Source: CAZGAH01 sp964523295 (GTDB lineage: Bacteria > Desulfobacterota > Desulfovibrionia > Desulfovibrionales > Desulfovibrionaceae). Taken from it: 64,000 bases of DNA. The position numbers and the translations under genes are program-made. The DNA lies in contig CAZGAH010000006.1 of the NCBI GenBank assembly GCA_964523295.1, forward strand, positions 1 to 64,000. The letters run 5' to 3'. The notes under the pieces were generated by a model. That model did no database searches. It was not told the origin of the DNA and saw only the letters and a list, made by a program, of their open reading frames with translations. This document shows, in pieces, positions 26,520-34,502 of this stretch; the stretch's first letter is position 1; each line of letters opens with the position of its first letter.

Positions 26520-26919
26520 TCATACCCGCTTCTTTGCGACAGAGCGCTGTGCTGCAAACCCGGCTTCGACTTCGTCATTCGCGATGCCCAGCCCGGAGTG
26601 CACGGACGCGCGGCCAGCGGCCACCTTGCGCTGCACGAACTCGTCATACTCGCGGGCCTTCCTTTGGTTTGTTACGTATTCGAGCATGAGTTCACGCAGA
26701 ACCTGGGATGCCGGGCGATGATCCGCCCTGGCTTCGGCAGGGCCGGCTGGCTCTGTCGTCAAAGGCTTCCACGCGCAAAGGCAACGACATCGACAACGGG
26801 CGCGCCGTGGCAGACTCCAGCCACTGCGCCGCATAGGCAAATCCCAGTCGCCCGTCCTGTTGCGAAAGCCTCCCCACAAGCCGGCCATCCCACCAGACAT
26901 GCAACTCCCGCGGCGTCAT
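26520..26919 (-). pseudogene. hipA remnant joined to the end of a ribbon-helix-helix antitoxin-like gene
   Basis: From the ATG at 26919, 58 residues match the start of HipA kinase toxins (MTPRELHVWWDGRLVGRLS, ARPLSMSLPLR, EAFDDRAS). After that the frame degenerates and stops at 26692. In another frame, 26738-26520 encodes 72 residues that look like the C-terminal part of a ribbon-helix-helix type antitoxin (ADHRPASQVLRELM, REYDEFVQRKVAAGRASV, NDEVEAGFAAQ), without its own start or DNA-binding strand. HipA is normally about 430 residues and its kinase domain is absent. This appears to be a recombination scar between two toxin-antitoxin loci. Confidence 0.6.
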
Positions 26920-27170
26920 GGCTGCGTTCCAGGCCCGGCCTTTGCCTCGCCCGCGGGCAGGCCGTCGATCATCAGGTCGCCGCCAAGGGCGTGTACCACG
27001 CGCAGCATGGTTTCAAAGCGCACCGAAGGCTTTCCGGCCTCCAACTCCACGATGAACCGAACACCCACGCCGGCCGCCAGCGCAAGCTGCGGCTGTGTCA
27101 GACCCAGGGCCTTGCGCGCAGCGCGAACGGCGTTGCCAAGCGCAGCAGCATCTCCAATGGAAACTGGCAT
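26916..27170 (-). CDS. hipB: HipB-like XRE-family antitoxin/repressor
   Basis: The 84-residue helix-turn-helix protein (ALGNAVRAARKALGLTQPQLALAAGVGVRFIVELEAGKPS, VRFETMLRVVHALGGDL) matches HipB antitoxins in length and layout. Its stop overlaps the start of the broken hipA (ATGA). Three palindromic operators lie upstream (27178-27291), the nearest touching its ribosome binding region, which fits strong autorepression. With no working HipA left, it probably survives as a stand-alone repressor. Confidence 0.85.
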   Translation of the reverse strand: MPVSIGDAAALGNAVRAARKALGLTQPQLALAAGVGVRFIVELEAGKPSVRFETMLRVVHALGGDLMIDGLPAGEAKAGPGTQP

Positions 27171-27177
27171 GATACAA

Positions 27178-27291
27178 TTCCCTTTCGGGAAATAATGGGA
27201 TGAATTACGCCCAAAAGCAAGCAGAATTTCCCGATCGGGATGTATTTCGCCTTGAAGGGAGATTACCAGTCGTATGTTTCCCGATCGGGAA
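27178..27291. promoter_or_regulatory. Three palindromic HipB-type operators at exact 50-bp spacing
   Basis: TTCCCTTTCGGGAA (27178-27191), TTCCCGATCGGGAT (27228-27241) and TTCCCGATCGGGAA (27278-27291) have centres exactly 50 bases apart. All share the half-site TTCCC/GGGAA. They occupy the space between hipB (reverse) and the forward gene at 27408, so one repressor could control both directions. Confidence 0.75.
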
Positions 27292-27407
27292 TCTCAAGGC
27301 TGGTTTTCTGTTGTGATCCGCAAAGCATCACATCGGGCAGCAGCCCGGACCGGCACAGCCCGAAACAGCAGTTGCGCTTCCCGGACCAGGGGTGTAATAA
27401 AGGATGC

Positions 27408-27761
27408 ATGATCCGAAGAAGACGCCCATCTGCCGTGTGTCTGGCGACGCGAATGCGCGTGCTTGAGGCACTGAGCCCGGAGGCCCGGTCGCGCGGGCTC
27501 ACTGTGCCGGCATTTTTGCGCCTGTTGGCGGATACGGCCTTGCGGCGACGGAGCGAGCAATTCGAGCGGGTATGGCGTCAGGTCTGTCTCCTTGTGGGCG
27601 ACGCGTCGTTGACGGACGCCCCGGTCGACGAGTCCTTGCGCTGCGTGTGCGCGGGCGCGCAGGCGTGGGCGTGGGCGTCGCGTCGGGGTGGCTGTCCGGT
27701 TTGTCAGGCTGGCGCCTCGGGCCGGGCTCCGGGCAAACAGAAAAGGCACGCTGGCCGATGA
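27408..27761 (+). CDS. Hypothetical small basic protein
   Basis: The 117-residue protein is Arg-rich, with a helical middle (VLEALSPEARSRGLTVPAFLRLLADTALRRR) and a C-terminal CxxC pair (GGCPVCQAG). I recognise no family. The ATG at 27408 follows AAAGGA, and the stop overlaps the next gene start (ATGA), so the two are coupled. It lies downstream of the HipB-type operators. Confidence 0.55.
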   Translation: MIRRRRPSAVCLATRMRVLEALSPEARSRGLTVPAFLRLLADTALRRRSEQFERVWRQVCLLVGDASLTDAPVDESLRCVCAGAQAWAWASRRGGCPVCQAGASGRAPGKQKRHAGR

Positions 27762-28629
27762 GTCCGCAGTCGCAGGAGGCACCGGGACCAGGCGCGTTCT
27801 TGATCGTGTTGCTGACCGGGTCGCCGGGCGTCCTGGCTGCGCTCGGTTTTGCCCTGGCCTGGTTTCCCTGGACGGCTGAGCACTGCGGCGTGGTGCGCTT
27901 TTATGAAGATTTCGGGGGCGTTCTGGCCCTGGGGCTCTGGCTGGTGGTCTTTGCCGCGGGCGTCTGGCTGAGCTGGCGCGCGCGTCGTCGAGCCTGGCGA
28001 ATGCTGGCCGCAGGGCTGCTGCTGGCGGCCAGCCTGGGCATGGGCCTGGTCTACGTGCACGCCAGCCGGACTATCCGTTCCCAGGACATGAGCACGCGGT
28101 CCGACTTGGAGGTCCTGGCCCTGGCGCAGCGAACCGATGCGTCAGGCCGCGACTACGCGCTGATCGAACTCGGCGTGCGCCAGGTGACAACGGCCGCGCC
28201 GCTCTTATGCGCCGTGCTTGCCAACGAAGCGGAGCCGCGGGAAAACCGGGCAAGCGCGGCCAATGCCCTGGGCCGTATCTGTCAGGGAGGCTGCCCTGAG
28301 GGTGTCGACGCGGAGGCCGTGCATTCCAGCCTCATGGCTGCGCTCGGCAATGCGCAGGCGGATCCGCACCGCGACGTGGTCGTCTATCAGGCGCTCTGGG
28401 CGCTTGGGGAAANNNNNNNNNNGACCCGGCCGCACCCGCGTATATGCAGCGCGCGGCGGCTCAGGCCTTGGGTTTCCTGGGCGGCGAGGCGGCGAAGGCG
28501 GCGTTGCAGGCGGCGCTTGAACGCTGCCGGAAGCGCGGCGCCGAACCGGAGACCAGGGCCGCCCTGGAAGAGGCGCTTGCCCGGGCCGCACAGGAGCGCG
28601 AGCGCGGCGAACACGTGCCTGGCAGGTGA
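27758..28629 (+). CDS. Membrane protein with HEAT-like C-terminal repeats, interrupted by an assembly gap
   Basis: Three hydrophobic helices occupy the N-terminal 100 residues (FLIVLLTGSPGVLAALGFALAWF, VLALGLWLVVFAAGVWL, MLAAGLLLAASLGMGLVYV). A predicted helical repeat region follows (LIELGVRQVTTAAPLLCAVLANEAEPRENRASAANALGRI and similar) in the style of HEAT/PBS-lyase repeats. Ten Ns at 28413-28422 break the frame; the other side continues with repeat-like AAAQALGFLGGEAAKAALQAAL and ends at 28629. I assume one gene. It is coupled to the small gene upstream. Function unknown. Confidence 0.65.
28413..28422. other. Assembly gap (10 N) inside the HEAT-like membrane protein gene
   Basis: Both sides carry repeat-like protein sequence in different frames, so the gap length is a placeholder. 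Confidence 0.99.
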
Positions 28630-28664
28630 GGGCGGCGGCAGCAGTCCCGTTGCCCTCGCCCGGA

Positions 28665-29249
28665 TCAGGGCGCGCAGCCGCAGGCGGGAAGCGGACGCGC
28701 GGCCAGAATGCGTATCGCCTTGGCCCCCTCGGACTCCAGCTCGACGAGTTGCAGCACGCAGCCCCCGTTTTCGTTGTTGAACATGAACAGATATTCCTTG
28801 CCGCTGGCCGGACTTTGCAGCCGCAGTCCGGTCCGGTTCTCCGCCGGCGCGTTGGGCAGGGCCTGGGCGATGCTTTCGCCGGCCTCTTTGGCCATGGTCT
28901 TGTCTTCGCCCTGGGCCAGCAGCAGGGCCTCGATTTCGCTGCCGAGCTGGCTGGCGCAGGCGGCGTCGGTGACGTTGGCCAGGCTGCAAGGCTTATAGCC
29001 GGGCTCGGCCTTGGCCTTCGACGGTTTTTGTCTTGCCGGATGCTCGCCCGGTGGCGCCAGCGGGACGTATTTCTTCAGCGGCCCCTCGGCGGTCGGCGCC
29101 GGCTCTGTGCTCGTTTTTCCGGTCCGCTTGCCAGCCGTGGCCGGCCTGGCCGGCTCCTCGGCCCGGATCGTTCCGGACCAGGTCAGCAGCGTCAGCAACA
29201 GCGCTGCGACCAGCAGCCCGGGCAGGATTTTTTCGCCTGCGTTGCCCAT
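28665..29249 (-). CDS. Secreted or anchored hypothetical protein
   Basis: The 194-residue protein has an N-terminal hydrophobic segment (ILPGLLVAALLLTLLTWSG) acting as signal peptide or anchor, a charged Pro/Lys-rich linker (about 30-75), and a small domain with conserved-looking cysteines (YKPCSLANVTDAACASQL, NENGGCVLQLVELESEG, LPACGCAP). No family recognised. The ATG at 29249 has a perfect AGGAGG eight bases upstream. It is convergent with the preceding forward gene. Confidence 0.7.
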   Translation of the reverse strand: MGNAGEKILPGLLVAALLLTLLTWSGTIRAEEPARPATAGKRTGKTSTEPAPTAEGPLKKYVPLAPPGEHPARQKPSKAKAEPGYKPCSLANVTDAACASQLGSEIEALLLAQGEDKTMAKEAGESIAQALPNAPAENRTGLRLQSPASGKEYLFMFNNENGGCVLQLVELESEGAKAIRILAARPLPACGCAP

Positions 29250-29371
29250 CTCGAAATCCTCCTCGCGCCCTGGTGTACGGGAAAAACGTCTGGCGTTTCG
29301 AGCGCGTCGACAGGGCTGAAGCGTAATCGATGCACGTCGCGCCGGGCGGGTTGAAAGCTCAGGGTAAAAGC

Positions 29372-29716
29372 TCAAAATGTGCCGCCGTTCCAGCCCACCA
29401 GCCCGCCCTCCAGGCGGACGAACTCGATGTAGGCGCGTCCGGGCGCCACGCCCAGCTCGGCCTCCAGAAAGCCTGCCAGCTCTTTCGAGAGTCCGGCGCA
29501 ATCGTTCGTATTCAGGCCGATGCTCTTCAACGCCACGCGGGCTGCCGGCGCGTCGCTGCCGGCAAAGACGATCGCCTGCACCGCGTTGACGCTGGCCAGC
29601 ACCCATTGCTCGGGTTTGCCGCACAGACGCGCGCACAGGGCAGAGGCCTTGCGGGCGAGTTCCTGACTGCGGACCGCATCGAGCGGCACGTTGGTTTCAA
29701 TGGTCAAAATGGGCAT
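29372..29716 (-). CDS. MIF-family (phenylpyruvate) tautomerase
   Basis: The 114-residue protein begins MPILTIETNV, giving the catalytic Pro after removal of Met, and ends with IEFVRLEGGLVGWNGGTF, which matches the C-terminus of macrophage migration inhibitory factor homologues. The length fits that family (about 115). Members tautomerise phenylpyruvate-type keto-enols in vitro; the bacterial role is unclear. It follows the penicillin-binding protein gene by 60 bases. Confidence 0.88.
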   Translation of the reverse strand: MPILTIETNVPLDAVRSQELARKASALCARLCGKPEQWVLASVNAVQAIVFAGSDAPAARVALKSIGLNTNDCAGLSKELAGFLEAELGVAPGRAYIEFVRLEGGLVGWNGGTF

Positions 29717-29776
29717 GGTCGTCTCCGTCGCACTGGTCGCGATGCGGTTGTACCGAGCAGCTGTCGGCTTTCATAC

Positions 29777-32239
29777 TCAGAACATCTGCTTGAACAGGTC
29801 TTCGGGCTTGCCGCCCTGACCGGACTGGGTCGGGTCGTCGAGAACAAGCGGTTCCTCGCCGGCCGGCTGTTCGCCCGGCGGCAAGGCCTCTTCGCCGGGC
29901 TCGGCGGGCGCTGCCCCGGCGCTGACGGGCGTAAAATAGGGGATGTTGAAAGTCCCCTCGCGCGGGGTTCCGTCCTCGGCGTAATCGACAAGCACCTGCT
30001 TCATGAAATGTACGCCCGGTGGCTGGGGAAAATCCTCGACCGGATAGCTTTCCTCAACGGCCTTGCGGTAGTCGATCCACACCGGCAGGGCCGCGCGTCC
30101 GCCCGTCTCCAGCTTGCCCATGGGCGCGCTCTGGTCGAAGCCGATATAGACGCAGGACAGCAGGTAGGGCGTGAAGCCCATGAACCAGGCATCGCGCTCT
30201 TCGTTGGTGGTGCCGGTTTTTCCGGCCACGGGCCGGCCCAGGGCTCTGGCCCGGGTAGCCGTGCCCGCGTTGACCACTTCCTTGAGCATCCAGGCCATGA
30301 CAAAGGCATTTTGCGGAGAAATGGCCTCGGTGACTTTCGGCTCGTTGCGGATGATGCTTTCACCCCACGGACCCCTGACTTCGTTGACCACGCGCGGCTC
30401 TACCGTGGATCCGTTCCTGGCAAAGGCGGTATAGGCCTGGCAGAGGTTGATGGGCCGGACAGCCACGGCGCCGAGCGAGATGGGCAGGTAGGGCGGAAAG
30501 TCCGGCTCCAGACCCAGCGCCTTGGCGCGCTTGATGACCTTGCGGATCCCGATGCGCTGGGCCAGGCGGATGGTGACCAGATTGCGCGACTTGGCCAGGG
30601 CCGAACGCAACGGCGTAGGACCATAGAATTTTTGGGTATAATTTTCCGGCTTCCAGATTTTATCGCCGACGCGTATTGTCATGGGCGCGTCCATGACCTG
30701 GGTGGCGGGTGTGAAACCGCAGTCAAGGGCCGCGGAGTATACCACGGGCTTGAAGGCCGAGCCCGGCTGGCGAAAGGCCTGGGTCGCGCGGTTGAACTGG
30801 CTGTCGGCGTAGTCGTAGCCGCCGACAAGGGCCCGGACCTCGCCCGTGGGAGGCTCCACGGAGACCAGCGCGCCCTGGACAACGGGCCGTTGCGCCAGCG
30901 CAAGCCGCAGCACCGAGCTGCGCGGTTGCGCCGTACTCTTCTCTTCGGGCTGGTCCAGCGTGGCCCAGACCACGTCGCCCGGATTCAGTACCTTGGTGGC
31001 CTCGGTCACGGCCGGGACGGATTCAGGTGCCCGCTCAGGATTCGGCGTACGGCACCAGCCCATGGTCTTGACCGGTATGAACCCGGTGTAGCCGCCGAGG
31101 CGTACGTGAGCGCCCTCGCGCTTCACGGCCGTGACCAGCACCCTGAACCAGGCGCCGGGCTGCAACTCTTCCGCTGCCACGGGATGCTGCTGCATGAACC
31201 CTTCCCAGGCCTCGGGCTCGAGATGTTCGATAGGGCCTCGCCAACCTCTGCGCCTGGTCGAAGCCTCCAGCCCCTTGCGCAAAGCAGACTCAGCCGGCAA
31301 CTGGTGGGCGAGCTCCATACCGGTGTAGACGTGCAGCCCGGACTCGTAGGCAGCGTCCTCGCCGTAGCGCTCCAGTTCGACGCCGCGCGCCTCCATGTTT
31401 TCCCGACTCAGATTTTCCACCAGCCAGCGCCGCACCTCGTCGAGGTAATAGGCGCCCTGCTTCCAGGAATTGTCGGGCATGCTCCTGAAAACGAGCGGCT
31501 CGTTCATCGCGGCGTCGTATTCGGCCTTGGATATCCAGCCTTCCTCGTACATGCGACCAAGAACGTAACGCTGGCGAGCCTTGGCGGCCTGAGGGTCATG
31601 ATACGGATCGTAGCGCGAGGGCGCCTGGGGCAGGCCGGCCAGCAGCGCGCACTCGGCAAGCGTCAGCCCGCCGGCGTGCTTGCCGAAATAGGTCCTGGCC
31701 GCGGCCTCCACGCCGTACGCCCGCGAGCCGAGGTAGATCTGGTTCAAATAGATCGTCAGTATCTCGTCTTTGCTCAGGTAATTTTCCAGCCGATAGGCCA
31801 GAATGGCCTCCTTGAGCTTGCGCTCGTAGCTCTTTTCGGAGGTGAGCAGCAGCCGTTTGATAATCTGCTGGGTGATGGTGCTGCCGCCCTGCACCGTGCT
31901 TCCGGCCTGAAGATTCTTGAGAAAGGCGCGGAAAATGGCCCCGAGGTCAATACCCTCGTGCGCGTAGAAGGACTTGTCCTCCGCGGCCAGAAAGGCCCGG
32001 GGAAGCCAGGCCGGCATGTCCTGTAGCCGGGCCAGAAATCGCTTTTCCCGGTAGAGATAGCCCATGACGCTGCCGTCCCTGGCGTACACGGTGGTCACCA
32101 GCGGCGGCCGGTAGTCGGCGATCTTCTTGAAACTGGGCAGATCGCGCGCGGCCCACAGGTACACGGACACCGCCCCGGCAGCCGCCAGCATGGAAATGAT
32201 CACCAGCAGCATCATGAAGACAAGCAGCAGTTTTCTCAT
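29777..32239 (-). CDS. mrcA: Penicillin-binding protein 1A: bifunctional peptidoglycan transglycosylase/transpeptidase
   Basis: The 820-residue class A PBP has one N-terminal membrane anchor (5-30). The GT51 glycosyltransferase domain has catalytic Glu87 in AEDKSFYAHEG and the motifs GGSTITQQ and RKLKEAILA. An OB-like insert lies about residues 330-410 (GYTGFIPVK). The transpeptidase domain has active Ser494 and Lys497 (PGSAFKP), SRN (KSRNLV) and Lys674 in KTGTT. It polymerises and cross-links murein at the outer face of the inner membrane. It overlaps the YkgJ-type gene upstream by four bases, so it is the last gene of that operon. Confidence 0.95.
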   Translation of the reverse strand: MRKLLLVFMMLLVIISMLAAAGAVSVYLWAARDLPSFKKIADYRPPLVTTVYARDGSVMGYLYREKRFLARLQDMPAWLPRAFLAAEDKSFYAHEGIDLGAIFRAFLKNLQAGSTVQGGSTITQQIIKRLLLTSEKSYERKLKEAILAYRLENYLSKDEILTIYLNQIYLGSRAYGVEAAARTYFGKHAGGLTLAECALLAGLPQAPSRYDPYHDPQAAKARQRYVLGRMYEEGWISKAEYDAAMNEPLVFRSMPDNSWKQGAYYLDEVRRWLVENLSRENMEARGVELERYGEDAAYESGLHVYTGMELAHQLPAESALRKGLEASTRRRGWRGPIEHLEPEAWEGFMQQHPVAAEELQPGAWFRVLVTAVKREGAHVRLGGYTGFIPVKTMGWCRTPNPERAPESVPAVTEATKVLNPGDVVWATLDQPEEKSTAQPRSSVLRLALAQRPVVQGALVSVEPPTGEVRALVGGYDYADSQFNRATQAFRQPGSAFKPVVYSAALDCGFTPATQVMDAPMTIRVGDKIWKPENYTQKFYGPTPLRSALAKSRNLVTIRLAQRIGIRKVIKRAKALGLEPDFPPYLPISLGAVAVRPINLCQAYTAFARNGSTVEPRVVNEVRGPWGESIIRNEPKVTEAISPQNAFVMAWMLKEVVNAGTATRARALGRPVAGKTGTTNEERDAWFMGFTPYLLSCVYIGFDQSAPMGKLETGGRAALPVWIDYRKAVEESYPVEDFPQPPGVHFMKQVLVDYAEDGTPREGTFNIPYFTPVSAGAAPAEPGEEALPPGEQPAGEEPLVLDDPTQSGQGGKPEDLFKQMF

Positions 32240-32826
32240 CGTTCCTTACGCCTGCCGCGGGCTTCGGGAAGCGGCATCCCTTCCTTGGGGGGCAGCCCCC
32301 AGGCCAGGCGAATCCGGCCGTGCAGCGTACGTACTTCCGCCTCCGACATGCCGAACAGGTCCAGCATCCGGAGGAGGTTTCGCCCCTCCTCCACGGCCAG
32401 ACACCTGGGCGGGGAAAATGCAGTCAGCCGGTCGGATGCCAGCCAGAACGGAAAGATCAGACAGTAATGCGGCCGGGCCTCCCGTGGCAGCGTACACCCG
32501 GCTGGTCCCAGAAAGGTGCAGGCGCCGTCCGCCCGGGTCGCCAGTCGCAGGTGCGAGCCGTGCGGGGGAAAAAGCTGGTCAATGCTCTCCTTGTCGCGGG
32601 GGAGCAGTCGCTTCAGGTGCTCCACGAAGGGCTGCGTGTTGACCTGCTGCTCGAACGCCCCTTTGTCGCCGGCCGCCTCCAGAATCCTGTCCCGCTCGAT
32701 CACGGACAGCGGAAAACAGCACTCCTCCTCGCCAGGCTTCATGCGGCAGCACGTCGGTCCCCGGTCGATGCACCGCTTGCAGACATGCGGATCGGCTCCT
32801 TCGGGAGATTCCGGCGAAACAGTCAT
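32236..32826 (-). CDS. YkgJ-type cysteine cluster protein
   Basis: The 196-residue protein is rich in cysteines in the pattern of the YkgJ/CxxCxxCC family: CKRCIDRGPTCC, EECCFPL, ACTFLGPAGCTL and HYCLIFPF. Such proteins are thought to bind zinc or an iron-sulfur cluster. No signal peptide is present, so it is cytoplasmic. It sits one base after the GT39 gene and overlaps the PBP1A gene by four bases, which ties it to an envelope operon. Its function is not established. Confidence 0.85.
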   Translation of the reverse strand: MTVSPESPEGADPHVCKRCIDRGPTCCRMKPGEEECCFPLSVIERDRILEAAGDKGAFEQQVNTQPFVEHLKRLLPRDKESIDQLFPPHGSHLRLATRADGACTFLGPAGCTLPREARPHYCLIFPFWLASDRLTAFSPPRCLAVEEGRNLLRMLDLFGMSEAEVRTLHGRIRLAWGLPPKEGMPLPEARGRRKER

Positions 32827-32827
32827 G

Positions 32828-34472
32828 TCAGAACACCTTCCTTTCGGCGCGAGGCCAGGGGCCGAGAAAATGCCGGCAGATCACGATCGTGAACGGTCGC
32901 GCCGCCTGGCCGCGATGACGACTGCGATAGTGCTGCATCCGGACGTCCGCAAACATGGTCTGCAACGGCGCGGGCAGCGACTTCGCAAACCCCTTCTCGA
33001 CGTACAGCGCATCCCAGCCGAGTCTGTCGTCCGGGCCGGGCCACAAATCGTATTGGTTCATGCGCCGGCTGTCAAAATATCCGCAAAAGGCGCGCGGACG
33101 CCCCGGCCCGTAGTAGGCCAGCTCGGCCGTCATATCGTAGCTGTCGGAAAAATAAAACACCCTTTCGGGGGCAATAAACCCGGTATCCCGCAGCCGGGCC
33201 AGCTCCGCACCCAGATCGGAAAAGCCCTTCAATCGCATCGTCGGATTGATCGACGCGGGCAGCGGCAGCCAGTTCTGCCCGTGCAGCAGCACGAAGGTCA
33301 GCCCTGCCAGNNNNNNNNNNCAGCCCCAGCCACAGGGCCGGCCGCCGGAACCACGACGGCGCGTCCCCCCGCAGGCGCGCACGCTCAAGAAAACCCGTCA
33401 GTCCGCTGCCCGCCAGCATCGCCCCGGTGACGTAGGCCATGCCCGGCCAGTTGGGATAAATGCGGACATGAAAACTCCAGAGCACGAAAAAAACGAACAG
33501 CGGCGCGAAGCCCGCCAGCAGCAGCCAGGATTCGCGCGGCCCCAAGGCCTCGCTGAACGCCGGACGAGCCGCCGCGCACGCGGGGGGGTTCTCCCCGAGC
33601 GAGGCCGGACCGCGTCCCCGTGCGATTTTCAGGGCAGTCCAGGCCCCTCCGACCAGACAGGCGAACCACCACGGGGTCAACAAACCGATCTGCGCGCCCA
33701 GAAATTCCGGGAAGCTGTCCAGACGGATCAGCGGCGCTGGTTTGAATTGGGCCACGCCCGCCAGGCCCGCGACATGCCGAAACCCGACCCAGCCGTGGTC
33801 CATGTTCCACAGCACGATCGGCGCCATGCCCAGGACCGCCCCCAGCACCAGCGCAATACCGACGCCGGATACCAGCCCCGCCGGCAACAGCCCGGCCCGG
33901 CGCAGTCCCAGCACATACGCCAGGGCCGTGGCGGCAAAGGCCAGCATCATATACTTGGCCAGCACGCCCAGGGCCACGCACAGCAGCAGCAGGAACAACG
34001 GCCAGAACCGACGTTGCGACAGGCTGGCCCGATACAGACAAAACACGGCCCCGGTCCAGCAGACCAACAGCGGACTGTCCGTGGTCATGAGCACGGCCGA
34101 GGCCAGAAACAGGGGCATGGCGTTCAGCGCTACCAGGGTCCAGAGCGCAGTGCGCGGCCGGCCCATCCCCCGGGCCAGACCCACGTAGACGATGAGTTGC
34201 ACCAGACAGGAGTTGACCACGGCGCCAACGCGCACGCCCAGGCCGCCGTCGCCGAAGAGCCCGGTCCAGCCGGCGATGAGCCAGGCGATAAGCGGACCCT
34301 TGGAATAGTACGAGAGCTGCAAACGACGGCTCCAGTCCCAGTACTGCGCCTCGTCCTGGACCAGATCGAGCTGCCCGCTCGCCACGAACCACAGCCTGAC
34401 CAGCGTCGTCGCCGCGATCAGCAAGACCGCAAGCACGCACGGATGGCGCCAGAGAGGGGAAAAAAAGGTCAC
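32828..34472 (-). CDS. GT39-family (ArnT-like) membrane glycosyltransferase, interrupted by an assembly gap
   Basis: About ten hydrophobic helices follow an N-terminal loop with the family signature QDEAQYWDWSRRLQLSYYSKGP (acidic catalytic residues and YY). The C-terminal part is soluble (DSYDMTAELAYYG, PWPRAERKVF). Such enzymes move a sugar from a polyprenyl phosphate carrier to lipid A or another acceptor on the periplasmic side. Ten Ns at 33311-33320 break the frame between two halves of the same protein. The start is GTG at 34472 with GGAG six bases upstream. Confidence 0.88.
33311..33320. other. Assembly gap (10 N) inside the GT39 gene
   Basis: Membrane-protein sequence continues on both sides in different frames. 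Confidence 0.99.
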
Positions 34473-34502
34473 GATCGCTCCGAAAGGCCGGCACGGGCGG
34501 CA

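Noticed and set aside
29330..32026. 898-codon frame antisense to PBP1A
   Set aside because: The opposite strand has all PBP1A motifs; the frame is a GC-driven shadow.
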